Source of the DNA: Nitratireductor aestuarii
GTDB taxonomy: Bacteria > Pseudomonadota > Alphaproteobacteria > Rhizobiales > Rhizobiaceae
Direction: 5' to 3'
DNA: 64,000 bases
Assembly (NCBI RefSeq): GCF_014641695.1
Contig: NZ_BMIF01000014.1
Location: forward strand, 1 to 64,000
Each line of letters starts with the position of its first letter. The first letter of the stretch is position 1. A model generated the notes under the pieces. The model had not been told where the DNA came from. It did no database searches and saw only the letters and a list, made by a program, of their open reading frames with translations. A program made the translations under genes and the position numbers. This document shows, piece after piece, positions 27,379 to 35,890 of the stretch.

Positions 27379-28038
27379 ATGAAGAATATCGCGGATGACA
27401 TCTACCTCAAGATACGGAGTCTGATCGCTGAGGGGGTTTACCTCGGGGGAGATGTCATACCCGAAAGCGAGCTTGCCACCCGAATCGGCGTCAGCCGTAC
27501 ACCGATCCGCGAAGCGATGCGCCGTCTGCAGGCAGAAGGCGTCATCCGCCGTGAAGCCTATCGCCGGGCCGTGGTTGCCGAACTTGATCCGGAAGAGGTG
27601 ATCCATATCTTCACGGCCCGCTCGGTTCTCGAGCCCGTTGCAGTCGGCATGGCGATCGATAAGTCAGATAGGGCCTTTGTGGATGAACTATCCAAGCTGC
27701 ATCAGGAAATGGATGAAGTGCTGGAGGCAGCCGATCCTGACAGGCGCCGCTATCGTGATCTCAATGCGCGGTTCCACCGCGTGATCTGGGCGCAGGGAGG
27801 CAAACAGGTCTTTGCCGATCTGGTCAACATGGTCGCCCGAAAGCCTGTCGTAAGCCCAACGTTCAATGACTGGAGTCCTGACCAGCTGGTTCGAAGCAAT
27901 CGACAGCACGGCGAGATACTGGATGCGATCAAGGAGCGCGACGCTGACTGGGCCAAGGCCGCCATGGCTGCGCATCTTCTCTCGTCCCGGGCAAATTACC
28001 GACGTATCGGATTCGCTCCAAGTGACGCTGCACTCTAG
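27379..28038 (+). CDS. GntR-family regulator with FCD domain
   Basis: The product is 219 residues from ATG 27379, 13 bases after the hydrolase stop. The N-terminal winged helix (VIPESELATRIGVSRTPIREAMRRLQAEGVI) is followed by an all-helical FCD effector domain with the NARFHRVIW and RQHGEILDAI ligand/metal motifs. As the last gene of the ABC/hydrolase operon it is the likely sensor of the transported compound and may act on the 20147-20373 divergent region. Confidence 0.88.
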   Translation: MKNIADDIYLKIRSLIAEGVYLGGDVIPESELATRIGVSRTPIREAMRRLQAEGVIRREAYRRAVVAELDPEEVIHIFTARSVLEPVAVGMAIDKSDRAFVDELSKLHQEMDEVLEAADPDRRRYRDLNARFHRVIWAQGGKQVFADLVNMVARKPVVSPTFNDWSPDQLVRSNRQHGEILDAIKERDADWAKAAMAAHLLSSRANYRRIGFAPSDAAL

Positions 28039-28053
28039 CCGTTGATTATGTTA

Positions 28054-28899
28054 CTAACCGGATAGCTTGCCGACGAATGCCAGCGAGCGCTGCAGCGCTG
28101 CTCGCAGCTGCGGAAGCGGAAGCGGTTCCGCTCGGCGAACCGGATCACTTCTGCCCGGCCGTTCCAGCCTGAGCGGCAGTTCGATGCCGATGGGAAGGTC
28201 AGCAGGGATTTGCCCCCAGAGCGCGGAATAGTTGATGCTGCCCTCTCCGAGTGGCGTAAATCGCCAGCCACTTTCGTCACTTGCCACATCCTTCAGATGC
28301 AGATGCGCGATCGCAGGCAGGGCGTCGGCAATATCATTCTCGGGGAGCAGCGCCTCACGACTATATGTGTAGATGTTGCCCGCATCGTAATTGAGGCGCA
28401 GGTATGGGGAACCGAACTTCGCCACGAGCACCAGACCCTCAGCGCCATTGCCGATCAGGTCGCCTTCTCCGTGGCCAGGATTTTCCAAAGCCAGTCCGAC
28501 GCCAGCCTGCTCGCAGAACGGGAGCACTGCTTCAAGCGTTCGACAGATCGTGTCTGCCCCGCTCCTCGATCCCGTGTTGGTGATGACGTAGCGGGCGCCG
28601 ATATGGCGTGCGAAGGCCAGCCGCCGGCGCAGCATGTCCGCTGCTTCCGGCAAGGCCATGTCGAGATGCGCAGAGACCGCGATGCTGCTCAACCCTGCCT
28701 CGCCGAGCAGCCGCGCCATCGCGGATGCTGCGGAGCCGCTGAATGCGGATTCGTCGAATTCCACATATCCACGGATATAGGCCGGCTCCACATGGGATGC
28801 GCCGGAAGCGGCGATCTCATCGATCGCCACGTCCATTGCATATCCGTCGAACAAGGCCGTGGAGACGGCGACCGGCCGCGTGTCAGGCGCCTTTGCCAT
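28054..28899 (-). CDS. TIM-barrel sugar isomerase/epimerase-like protein, OiaC-like candidate
   Basis: The 281-residue product is an AP-endonuclease-2/xylose-isomerase-type TIM barrel. Metal-site residues can be placed in LALENPGHGEGD, LRLNYDAGN, AHLHLKDVA and the late Glu of GIELPLR. It overlaps by 17 bases the ApnO-like gene that precedes it on the minus strand. In known D-apiose/apionate pathways a protein of this fold (OiaC) decarboxylates 3-oxo-isoapionate to L-erythrulose. That role is inferred from neighbours; a generic epimerase or hydroxypyruvate isomerase is possible. Confidence 0.7.
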   Translation of the reverse strand: MAKAPDTRPVAVSTALFDGYAMDVAIDEIAASGASHVEPAYIRGYVEFDESAFSGSAASAMARLLGEAGLSSIAVSAHLDMALPEAADMLRRRLAFARHIGARYVITNTGSRSGADTICRTLEAVLPFCEQAGVGLALENPGHGEGDLIGNGAEGLVLVAKFGSPYLRLNYDAGNIYTYSREALLPENDIADALPAIAHLHLKDVASDESGWRFTPLGEGSINYSALWGQIPADLPIGIELPLRLERPGRSDPVRRAEPLPLPQLRAALQRSLAFVGKLSG

Positions 28900-29725
28900 A
28901 GACGATCAACTCGGCAGCTTCCTTCACCTTGGCGGGGGACAGCGCGTCACGCCATTCGTCGCGCACCACCACGCCCTTGGCAAAACGCATCAGGCGAAGG
29001 GCTGCATCCGAGGGCACCTTAGGCGAGAAGCCAAACCACATGGCGATCTCGACATTGAGGTGGCCGATCAAGAAGTCCATCGCCGCTTCGCGCGGAATTC
29101 CGTATTTCTTTTCGCATTCCTCCACCGCCTCCACCATCGTGTCGACGAAGGGCATGGCCACCATTTCGGAAAGCCCGGGCTCCAGTATCGCGAGCTGCTC
29201 GGTGGTCACCCGGTAGGCGTTGATGATCGGCGACCACATTGCCCGGCAGATTTCTTCGCCGAGGGCATAGTGTTCCTCGGGTCCCTGCATCAGGGCGCAG
29301 ACAATCGACTGTTTGGCAATGCCGCCATGGTAGTCGCGCCGCGCATCCCATTCCGTCTCGTCATTGAACAGCGGGGGATGGCAAGGATGGCCGACGAAAT
29401 AGGTGAGATCCGGCCGATCCGGCAGGTCCCCGGCATAGGGGGCGGCAGCGTCGAGGATGAGCAGCATCGTGCCGCTTTCCAGCTGCGGGGACAGATCGGC
29501 CGCTACCCTGCCGATGATGTTATCCGGCAGGGCAAGAACCACAACCTTTGCGCCTCTGACACCCGTTTCCGCATCCGTGGCGGTGATGCCGGCTTCCGCC
29601 AGCCGTGAACGGCCAGCGTCGCTGATCTCTACGGCGCGGACATCATATCCGGCGTCGACAAGCTTCTTCGTGATGCGGAAACCCATCTTCCCGCCGGAAC
29701 CTAGGATAGCAATTGACGTGGCCAC
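28883..29725 (-). CDS. D-apionate oxidoisomerase-like protein (ApnO paralogue A)
   Basis: The product is 280 residues from a GTG at 29725 with GGAGGAG 5 bases upstream. The Rossmann start SIAILGSGGKMGFRI is followed by LILDAAAPYAGDLPDRPD, FVGHPCHPPLFNDETE and ALMQGPEEHYALGEEI, shared almost word for word with the gene at 35018. The family (phosphogluconate dehydrogenase C-terminal type) includes ApnO, which moves a hydroxymethyl group while converting apionate to 3-oxo-isoapionate. It is divergent from the TRAP operon across a 215-base region. Which paralogue is the true ApnO is open. Confidence 0.75.
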   Translation of the reverse strand: MATSIAILGSGGKMGFRITKKLVDAGYDVRAVEISDAGRSRLAEAGITATDAETGVRGAKVVVLALPDNIIGRVAADLSPQLESGTMLLILDAAAPYAGDLPDRPDLTYFVGHPCHPPLFNDETEWDARRDYHGGIAKQSIVCALMQGPEEHYALGEEICRAMWSPIINAYRVTTEQLAILEPGLSEMVAMPFVDTMVEAVEECEKKYGIPREAAMDFLIGHLNVEIAMWFGFSPKVPSDAALRLMRFAKGVVVRDEWRDALSPAKVKEAAELIVYGKGA

Positions 29726-29738
29726 GGCCTCTCCTCCA

Positions 29739-29758
29739 CATGTAAGGTCATCATATGA
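29739..29758 (-). promoter_or_regulatory. ATGATGAC operator-like site, apionate region
   Basis: On the minus strand this reads CTCATATGATGACCTTACAT, matching 15 of 20 bases at 34041-34060 (CTGGCATGATGACATAACAT) upstream of the RuBisCO-like gene in the same orientation. A related word, TGGTATGATGAG, lies at 29850-29861 before the TRAP operon. It may be the site of the GntR protein encoded at 34062. Confidence 0.4.
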
Positions 29759-29940
29759 GTAGCTATAGGCCCAGATGAGGTATTTCACAAGAGAGGCATG
29801 GAGCTTCTCTCCACAGGCAGCTCTTGTGCCCCCGTATCCATGTGGACAATGGTATGATGAGCTGATAGGTTTTGCGGACTTTGGAGGGATCTTGGGGCAT
29901 CACCCCGGAAAGAGCGTCGAAGACGAGGGAGGAATCATCA

Positions 29941-30903
29941 ATGTTGCGACGTCTAATCTGCGCCGCCTTCTTGGCGACTGCGCTGGCACAGCCCGCGATT
30001 GCGGAAACAGTGATCAAAGCCGGTCACGGAACGACCACCGGACATCCCACACACTTTGCGCTTGAGCATTTTGCAAAGCTGGTTGGGGAGCGTTCTAACG
30101 GCGATATCAAGATCGAAGTCTATCCCGACCGTCAGCTAGGCGAGGAACGGGAAATGGTGGAAGGACTGCAGTTCGGCTCGGTCGACATGGCGGTCGTTTC
30201 CACAGGTCCGCTGCTGGCATTTTCGCCCGACCTTGCTGTGGTTGACCTGCCCTTCCTGTTCAAGGATTCCGACCACGTCTATCGCGTTCTGGATGGCGAC
30301 GTAGGCAGCGAACTGCTGCAGACCTTCGACAGTCGCGGAATCCACGGCCTTGCCTGGTGGGAGAACGGCTGGCGTCACCTGACCGCCAAGAAGGACATAT
30401 CGAAACCGGAAGATCTCTCCGGATTGAAGCTGCGCACGATGCAGAACCCGGTTCACATGGCTGCCTTCGAAAAGCTGGGAGCATCTGCGGTTCCCATGGT
30501 GTGGGGTGAAGTCTTCACCAGCCTGGGCCAGGGCGTCATCGACGCGCAGGAGAACCCGATCACGGTCATCTACGTGAACGCACTTTGGGAGGTGCAGAGT
30601 CACCTCATGCTGACCGGGCACGTCTACGGCCCGCATGTCGCCCTCTTCAGCAAGATGAAGTGGGACAGCCTGACGCCGGAACAGCAATCGATCATTTCCG
30701 AGGCTGCAAAGGAAGCCACAACCTTCCAGCGCGAAAAGTCTGCGGAGCTGGAGGCGGACTATCTGGCAAAGCTCAAGGAAAACGGCATGACAGTGGTGGA
30801 AGTCGACACCACGCCGTTCCGCGATGCGCTGCGCGATCTCGCGGCCAGCCAGCAGAACATCAAGCCAGAAATGCTTGAGCGCATCAATGCAGCTGCGGAG
30901 TAA
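29941..30903 (+). CDS. TRAP transporter substrate-binding protein (DctP family)
   Basis: The product is 320 residues from ATG 29941, with a signal peptide ending near AIAE. DctP features include GERSNGDIKIEVYPDRQLGEE, LAVVDLPFLF, the carboxylate-binding Arg in LKLRTMQNP and GVIDAQENPITVIY. It binds an organic or sugar acid in the periplasm for the two membrane subunits that follow. Divergent to the ApnO-like gene, it likely imports apionate or a related branched sugar acid. The ATG is preceded by GAGGGAGGAA. Confidence 0.88.
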   Translation: MLRRLICAAFLATALAQPAIAETVIKAGHGTTTGHPTHFALEHFAKLVGERSNGDIKIEVYPDRQLGEEREMVEGLQFGSVDMAVVSTGPLLAFSPDLAVVDLPFLFKDSDHVYRVLDGDVGSELLQTFDSRGIHGLAWWENGWRHLTAKKDISKPEDLSGLKLRTMQNPVHMAAFEKLGASAVPMVWGEVFTSLGQGVIDAQENPITVIYVNALWEVQSHLMLTGHVYGPHVALFSKMKWDSLTPEQQSIISEAAKEATTFQREKSAELEADYLAKLKENGMTVVEVDTTPFRDALRDLAASQQNIKPEMLERINAAAE

Positions 30904-30954
30904 CCTTCGCAGCGTCACCTTCGGCTTGCTCGATCCACGATAAGGGAGGCGATC

Positions 30955-31440
30955 ATTCGTCAGGCTTGGACTTGGATTGAGCGTCTGGCTCAGGCAGCCC
31001 TCATTTTCGGAATTCTGATCATGACGGCTGCCGCCCTGGCGCAGGTGATTTCCCGCTACGTTCTGAACAATCCGCTCAACTGGACAGAGGAGCTGGCGCG
31101 CTTTGTGTTCGTCTGGGTAAGCTACCTGGCTGCATGGCTGGCTTGGAAGTACCGGGCCCACATCGCAGTGGATGCCGTGCACTATACAGGAAATGCGACA
31201 CTCATCCGTATCTCCAGCATAACGGTCGAGGCACTTCTGCTGGCGCTCTTTGCTTACACATTCTGGACGAACTGGAGTCTGGTTCAGCTTGCCGCCAACC
31301 AGCCTTCACCCGTGCTGAGCATCCCCATGGGGTACGTCTACGCGGGGTACAACGCCATGGCCGCATTGATCATCGGCGATATCCTGGTGACGTGGTTCAC
31401 CGGCCGCCGACCTACCCAAAACACACCTGATGAGATTTGA
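30955..31440 (+). CDS. TRAP transporter small permease (DctQ family), probable ATT start
   Basis: The product shows four helices and DctQ motifs (QVISRYVLNNPLNWTEELAR, FVWVSYLAAW, IPMGYVYAGYNAMA). No ATG, GTG or TTG lies in frame between the binding-protein stop (30903) and an ATG at 31021; starting there would cut the first helix. An ATT at 30955 has GGGAGG 5 bases upstream and gives the usual N-terminus (RQAWTWIERLAQAALIFG), for 161 residues. I use it as the start. The 31021 ATG (139 residues) is the fallback. Confidence 0.72.
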   Translation: MRQAWTWIERLAQAALIFGILIMTAAALAQVISRYVLNNPLNWTEELARFVFVWVSYLAAWLAWKYRAHIAVDAVHYTGNATLIRISSITVEALLLALFAYTFWTNWSLVQLAANQPSPVLSIPMGYVYAGYNAMAALIIGDILVTWFTGRRPTQNTPDEI

Positions 31441-31443
31441 ACC

Positions 31444-32712
31444 ATGGTGCTAATCCTAGGGCTCGGCTTCATCGGCCTGCTTCTCATCAACGTCCCGGTT
31501 TCATTTGCGCTGATCCTGGCGTCCCTCGCGGCAATCACCTACGGCGGCATCCCCCCAATGCTGGTGGGACAGCGCATGACGGCTGCAATCGACAGCTTCA
31601 TATTGCTCGCCGTGCCGTTCTTTCTGCTGGCCGGCCACCTGATGTCGAAAAGCGGCATCGCCCGCGACATCATGAATCTGGCCAACGCCGTGCTCGGCTG
31701 GATGAGAGGCGGGCTCGCCCATGCATCGATCGGCGGCGGTACCATCATGGGCGGCATGACTGGCTCCGCCGTGGCAGAGGCTTCGTCGATCGGCGGAGCA
31801 ATGATCCCGGAAATGGCGCGTGCTGGCTTCGACCGTTCCTTTGCTGCGGCAACCATCGCATCAGGCTCGCTGATTTCGGTTCTGATACCGCCGTCCGTGC
31901 CGCTGATCATTTTCGGGGTAGTGACAGGCACTTCCGTGAGCCGGCTTTTTATAGCAGGCATTCTGCCCGGACTGCTGATCGCGACCACGCTGATCACCAC
32001 TGCCTGGCTGATATCAGTTCGCGCCAATTATCCCAAAGGCCCCTTCCCCACCCCTCGTTCCTTCTGGGAAGCGTTGCGGGCCAGCGTGTGGGGGCTGGTC
32101 ATGCCGGTCGTGATAATTGGCTCGATCCGCTTCGGCATCGCAACGCCCACGGAGGCCTCCGTCATCGCGGTTGCCTATGCGGCCTTCGTGGGGATGGTCG
32201 TCTACCGCACGATCACGCTGCGCGACCTGCCGCGCATCATCCTTGACGCTGCGAGCACGACGGGCGTCGTGATGCTGCTGATCGCGGGCGCCACGCTCTA
32301 CGGCCTGATCATCACGCGCGAGCAGATCCCGCAGGCTGCAGCCCAGATGATCATGGAGGTCACGACGGATCCCGGTCTGATCCTCGTCCTGATCCTTGCA
32401 GTCTACCTGTGCGCTGGCACTGTCCTCGATCTCGGCGCTGCGATCATCATCCTTGTGCCGGTGCTCTATCCACTCACCAAGCAGGTGGGCATCGACCCGA
32501 TCCACTTTGGTATCGTTACGGTCATGGGGCTCGCCATCGGGCTGATCACCCCGCCCGTGGGCGCAAGTCTGTTCGTGACCTGCGGCATCGCCAAGGTGAA
32601 CCTGATGCAGGGCTCGAAGGCTGTGCTGCCCTACGTGGTGGCGCTGACGGCGTTGACCATCCTCATTGTCCTGGTGCCTGGTATCGCCACCTGGCTGCCG
32701 TCGCGCATGTAG
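31444..32712 (+). CDS. TRAP transporter large permease (DctM family)
   Basis: The 422-residue protein has about twelve helices and DctM signatures: VPFFLLAGHLMSKSGIARDI, GGGTIMGGMTGSAVAEASSIGG, IASGSLISVLIPPSVPLIIFG and GLITPPVGASLFVTCGIAK. It couples import to the Na+ gradient together with the small permease, whose stop is 3 bases upstream. It converges on the RuBisCO-like gene with 26 bases between. Confidence 0.92.
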   Translation: MVLILGLGFIGLLLINVPVSFALILASLAAITYGGIPPMLVGQRMTAAIDSFILLAVPFFLLAGHLMSKSGIARDIMNLANAVLGWMRGGLAHASIGGGTIMGGMTGSAVAEASSIGGAMIPEMARAGFDRSFAAATIASGSLISVLIPPSVPLIIFGVVTGTSVSRLFIAGILPGLLIATTLITTAWLISVRANYPKGPFPTPRSFWEALRASVWGLVMPVVIIGSIRFGIATPTEASVIAVAYAAFVGMVVYRTITLRDLPRIILDAASTTGVVMLLIAGATLYGLIITREQIPQAAAQMIMEVTTDPGLILVLILAVYLCAGTVLDLGAAIIILVPVLYPLTKQVGIDPIHFGIVTVMGLAIGLITPPVGASLFVTCGIAKVNLMQGSKAVLPYVVALTALTILIVLVPGIATWLPSRM

Positions 32713-32738
32713 AGCAGGACGGCAGCTTTGTCAGCTGA

Positions 32739-33998
32739 TCACCCGAACGAAGCGAGGGCTGCCTTGAGCGCCGGGTGATCCTCGGCATAGACCTCCGCGG
32801 GAATGCCTTGCCTGGCGGCATCGAAAGCTTCGTGAATGGAACGGACACCGGCTTCGGCACCATCCGGATGCCCGATGATGCCGCCACCCGCACAAAAGAT
32901 GAGATCATCAGACCCCAGCTGGCGGAAGGTATCGCCCGCCTGCACTGCCGATTGCGCCGAAGAAAATACCGGCATCACCGTGCAGGGCTTTTCGGCGAAC
33001 ATGGGTGTCAGGCACTCTCGGGCCGATGCCAGCACGCTTTCATCGGGTTCGCAGAACTTGTTCTGGAGCCCGTTGACGTGAAGGTGGTCGACACCCGCCA
33101 GCCGCCAGAATTTTTGATAGGCGAGATAGCTCATGCCCAGAATTGGCGATCGGTCGTAGACGCCCCATCCGGCACGGTGGCCATGCAGCACCACGCGCGA
33201 GTGCTTGCGGATTTCGATGACACCGGAAAGGCCGACCGAGTTCAGCACCAGCATCGCGCATGTCCCGCCGCGGCGTTCCATCATATCAAGCTGACGGCGC
33301 ATGGCATCGAGATCGCCGGATATATTGGCCGCATACATAGCCTTGCGGCCCGTGCGATCCGCATGACGGTCGATCACCGTCATCACCTTTTCGAAGCGCT
33401 CAGCGAAGGGCGAGTGAGGCGGATCGCCCATCAGTTCATCGTCCTTGATGAAGTCGAGCCCGGCCCCGACCATGCGGTCAACGAGCTCTGCTGTCGCGTC
33501 CGGCGTCAGCCCCACACTGGGCTTGATGATCGTGCCAACGAGCGGACGGCCATGAACGCCGGTCACCTGCCGCGTTCCCTCGACAGCGAATTGCGGGCCC
33601 GGATAGGCCGCGGCAAAGGCATCGGGGAGCTGCAGCGACAAGAGCTTCAGGCCGGAGAAGTGGTGAAGCTCGAACAGGTTGCCAAGCGTTGTCGACCACA
33701 GGGTAGCGAGACTTGCACCCGTGTTCTCGAAGCTCCAGGAGATCGTCACCCGCGCCTGCTGCGGGCGGGGCGATCCACCCTGCTTGGGGCCCCTTGCATA
33801 AGGCAGAGACGGCTGCTCCACCTCACCAAGCGGCTCGATCGCATCAACGCGGGCGCCGTAACGCGCCATCAGTTCCGGCGTCTCACCCGGCATCGTACGG
33901 AAGGTGCCGCTCGACTGCTCGCCAGCCATGGCTGCAGCGGCCTGTTCGAGGGGGTAACACGTCTCGATGAGATAGGATGCGACGATGCGATCGGACAT
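32739..33998 (-). CDS. RuBisCO-like protein, OiaX/OiaT type candidate
   Basis: The 419-residue product is a RuBisCO large-chain homologue. The Lys-carbamylation site is kept (GLDFIKDDEL), as are GTIIKPSVGL, the His-Arg of HGHRAGWGVYDR, HVNGLQNKF and GGGIIGHPDG. No small subunit or phosphoribulokinase is nearby. In D-apiose catabolism RuBisCO-like proteins act on 3-oxo-isoapionate-4-phosphate as decarboxylase (OiaX) or transcarboxylase/hydrolase (OiaT). The kinase, lactonase and oxidoisomerase neighbours point there. Which of the two reactions applies is not resolved. Upstream at 34041-34060 lies an ATGATGAC site. Confidence 0.82.
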   Translation of the reverse strand: MSDRIVASYLIETCYPLEQAAAAMAGEQSSGTFRTMPGETPELMARYGARVDAIEPLGEVEQPSLPYARGPKQGGSPRPQQARVTISWSFENTGASLATLWSTTLGNLFELHHFSGLKLLSLQLPDAFAAAYPGPQFAVEGTRQVTGVHGRPLVGTIIKPSVGLTPDATAELVDRMVGAGLDFIKDDELMGDPPHSPFAERFEKVMTVIDRHADRTGRKAMYAANISGDLDAMRRQLDMMERRGGTCAMLVLNSVGLSGVIEIRKHSRVVLHGHRAGWGVYDRSPILGMSYLAYQKFWRLAGVDHLHVNGLQNKFCEPDESVLASARECLTPMFAEKPCTVMPVFSSAQSAVQAGDTFRQLGSDDLIFCAGGGIIGHPDGAEAGVRSIHEAFDAARQGIPAEVYAEDHPALKAALASFG

Positions 33999-34040
33999 AA
34001 GCTCCTCCAGATGTCGAAGGAGCTCACTATCATCAAATCG

Positions 34041-34060
34041 ATGTTATGTCATCATGCCAG
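34041..34060 (-). promoter_or_regulatory. ATGATGAC operator-like site before RuBisCO-like gene
   Basis: On the minus strand it reads CTGGCATGATGACATAACAT, 43 bases upstream of the RuBisCO-like start, and matches 15 of 20 bases at 29739-29758. It lies just past the stop of the GntR gene (34062), which suggests that the RuBisCO-like gene has its own regulated promoter. Confidence 0.4.
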
Positions 34061-34061
34061 T

Positions 34062-34784
34062 TCAGACACTGTCGACACGCGCCACTTCATTGTTCTGCCA
34101 GTAAAGCTTGTTGCTCCGGGTGATGTGGTCCCGCATCGCCTGGCTCGCCGCTTCCGCATCGCCGGCGGCGATGGCCTTGTAGATCTTCTCATGCTCCTCG
34201 ATCGTGAGCCGTTCCTTCCCACGGACGGAAACGAGCTCGCGCTTGAACCTTGAGAGCCACTCCAGCATGCCCTTGGTGACCGCAGCGACCATGGAGTTGC
34301 CGCTCATATCCGCAATGATGCCGTGGAATCCCATGTCTGCGGCAACGAACCGGGCCTGGTCTCCGCGCGCCTCCTGCAGCTCGCGAACCGAGGCCGCCAG
34401 CGCCTCCAGATCCTTGGCGGTGGCGTTGCGGGTTGCCATGCTGGCCAGAGACGTCTCCAGCCAAAGCCGCGCTTCCTTGAGTTCGTCCAGCCCTCGGGAA
34501 CTCGTCGCCAGAAGCATGATCATGGCTGCGGAGATCTGGTTGATGATCACCTCAGGCGTCGGGTTGATCACACGCGCGCGCTCGCCGTGGCTGATCTTGA
34601 TGAGGCCCATCTGCTGCAGCGTCAGCATCGCCTCACGGATGGACGGTCGCCCCACGCCGATCATGTTCATCAACTCGCGCTCGCTCGGAAGCTGAGAACC
34701 CGGAGGAAATTCCGATGTTGAGATGGCGGCAATAAGCCGGTCGAGGACCTCCTGGTAAAGCTTGCGCTTATGCACTGGTTCCAT
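34062..34784 (-). CDS. FadR-type GntR regulator of the apionate region
   Basis: The 240-residue product has an N-terminal winged helix (GSQLPSERELMNMIGVGRPSIREAMLTLQQMGLIKI) and an FCD effector domain with DMGFHGIIAD and EEHEKIYKAIAAGD. It sits between the RuBisCO-like gene and the divergent ApnO/lactonase/kinase operon, a central place for a regulator of both arms. A 233-base intergenic region separates it from the ApnO gene at 35018; I see a TTATGTGACGACCTAG word there but no clear palindrome. Confidence 0.88.
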   Translation of the reverse strand: MEPVHKRKLYQEVLDRLIAAISTSEFPPGSQLPSERELMNMIGVGRPSIREAMLTLQQMGLIKISHGERARVINPTPEVIINQISAAMIMLLATSSRGLDELKEARLWLETSLASMATRNATAKDLEALAASVRELQEARGDQARFVAADMGFHGIIADMSGNSMVAAVTKGMLEWLSRFKRELVSVRGKERLTIEEHEKIYKAIAAGDAEAASQAMRDHITRSNKLYWQNNEVARVDSV

Positions 34785-35017
34785 TGCACGCTCCTAGCTG
34801 ACGATTCCTTCTACTCGGGCTCACCGAAACGCACAACATAGCGAGGCCTCAAGATCACACCAATTGACATTACTTATGTGACGACCTAGCGTGATGGCAA
34901 CCTTGGTGTGGACTGAACCTGCATTCGCTTGACCGTTTACAACGCTAGTTGAAGGCGGGACCTGAACGATGCGCTTGAGATCAGTTGCCCATGTCGCATC
35001 GGTAAGGAGGAGGAAAC

Positions 35018-35845
35018 ATGACCACGATCGCCCTGATTGGCGCCGGCGGAAAGATGGGCTACCGGCTCGCGGGCAAGCTGAAGGACAGCCGCTTTTCGCT
35101 GCGATGCGCGGAGGTGAGCGTTGCCGGACGCGAGCGCCTGAAGAACGGCCTCGGACTGGAGGCCATGGACACGACCAACGCGATCAGTGGCGCCGAAGTG
35201 GTCATCCTTGCCGTGCCAGACACAGCCATCGGAAAGGTGTCTGCTTCCATAGAAAAGGATCTGAAGCCCGGCACGATGCTGGTGATCCTCGATGCTGCTG
35301 CTCCGTTTGCCGGGCACCTGCCCGCGCGCACCGACCTCACGTATTTCGTGACCCATCCCTGCCATCCGCCGATCTTCAACGATGAAACCGAGATGGAGGC
35401 GAAGCGTGATTTCTTCGGTGGCGTAGCTGCCAAGCAGCATATCGTTTCCGCCCTGATGCAGGGGCCGGAGGAGGATTATGCCCTGGGTGAGGAGATCGCC
35501 AAGATCATCTGGGCTCCCGTCATGCGCTCCCATCGCATATCGGTCGAGCAGCTTGCAATGCTGGAACCGGGCCTCTCCGAAACCCTTTGCGCGAGCCTTC
35601 TCGATGTCATGCGTGAGGCGCTCGACGAGGTAACCGCTCGCGGTGTGCCGCGTGAGGCCGCCCGCGATTTCCTGCTCGGCCACATGAACGTTCTCGCCGC
35701 AGTGATCTTCGAGGAAACGCCCGGCGTCTTCTCCGACGCGTGCAACAAGGCGATCGAGTTCGGCAAGCCGATGCTGATGCGCGACGACTGGAAGCGCATC
35801 TTCGATCCCGAGGAACTCGAAGCGTCGATCCGCAGGATTACCTGA
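35018..35845 (+). CDS. apnO: D-apionate oxidoisomerase-like protein (ApnO paralogue B)
   Basis: The 275-residue product has a strong Shine-Dalgarno (AAGGAGGAGG). The NAD-binding start TIALIGAGGKMGYRL is followed by LVILDAAAPFAGHLPARTD, FVTHPCHPPIFNDETE and ALMQGPEEDYALGEEI. It heads an operon with the apionate-lactonase homologue and the four-carbon acid sugar kinase, which makes it the better ApnO candidate of the two paralogues. ApnO converts D-apionate to 3-oxo-isoapionate with NAD. The assignment is from family and context. Confidence 0.8.
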   Translation: MTTIALIGAGGKMGYRLAGKLKDSRFSLRCAEVSVAGRERLKNGLGLEAMDTTNAISGAEVVILAVPDTAIGKVSASIEKDLKPGTMLVILDAAAPFAGHLPARTDLTYFVTHPCHPPIFNDETEMEAKRDFFGGVAAKQHIVSALMQGPEEDYALGEEIAKIIWAPVMRSHRISVEQLAMLEPGLSETLCASLLDVMREALDEVTARGVPREAARDFLLGHMNVLAAVIFEETPGVFSDACNKAIEFGKPMLMRDDWKRIFDPEELEASIRRIT

Positions 35846-35890
35846 ACCGTCGCTTTGCGCATCCGCCATCCCTGTCGTTTGGGACCTGAC

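Noticed and set aside
32775-34253. 492-codon plus-strand open frame opposite the RuBisCO-like and GntR genes
   Set aside because: It spans two real minus-strand genes and their intergenic region, with no motif; it is a product of high GC.
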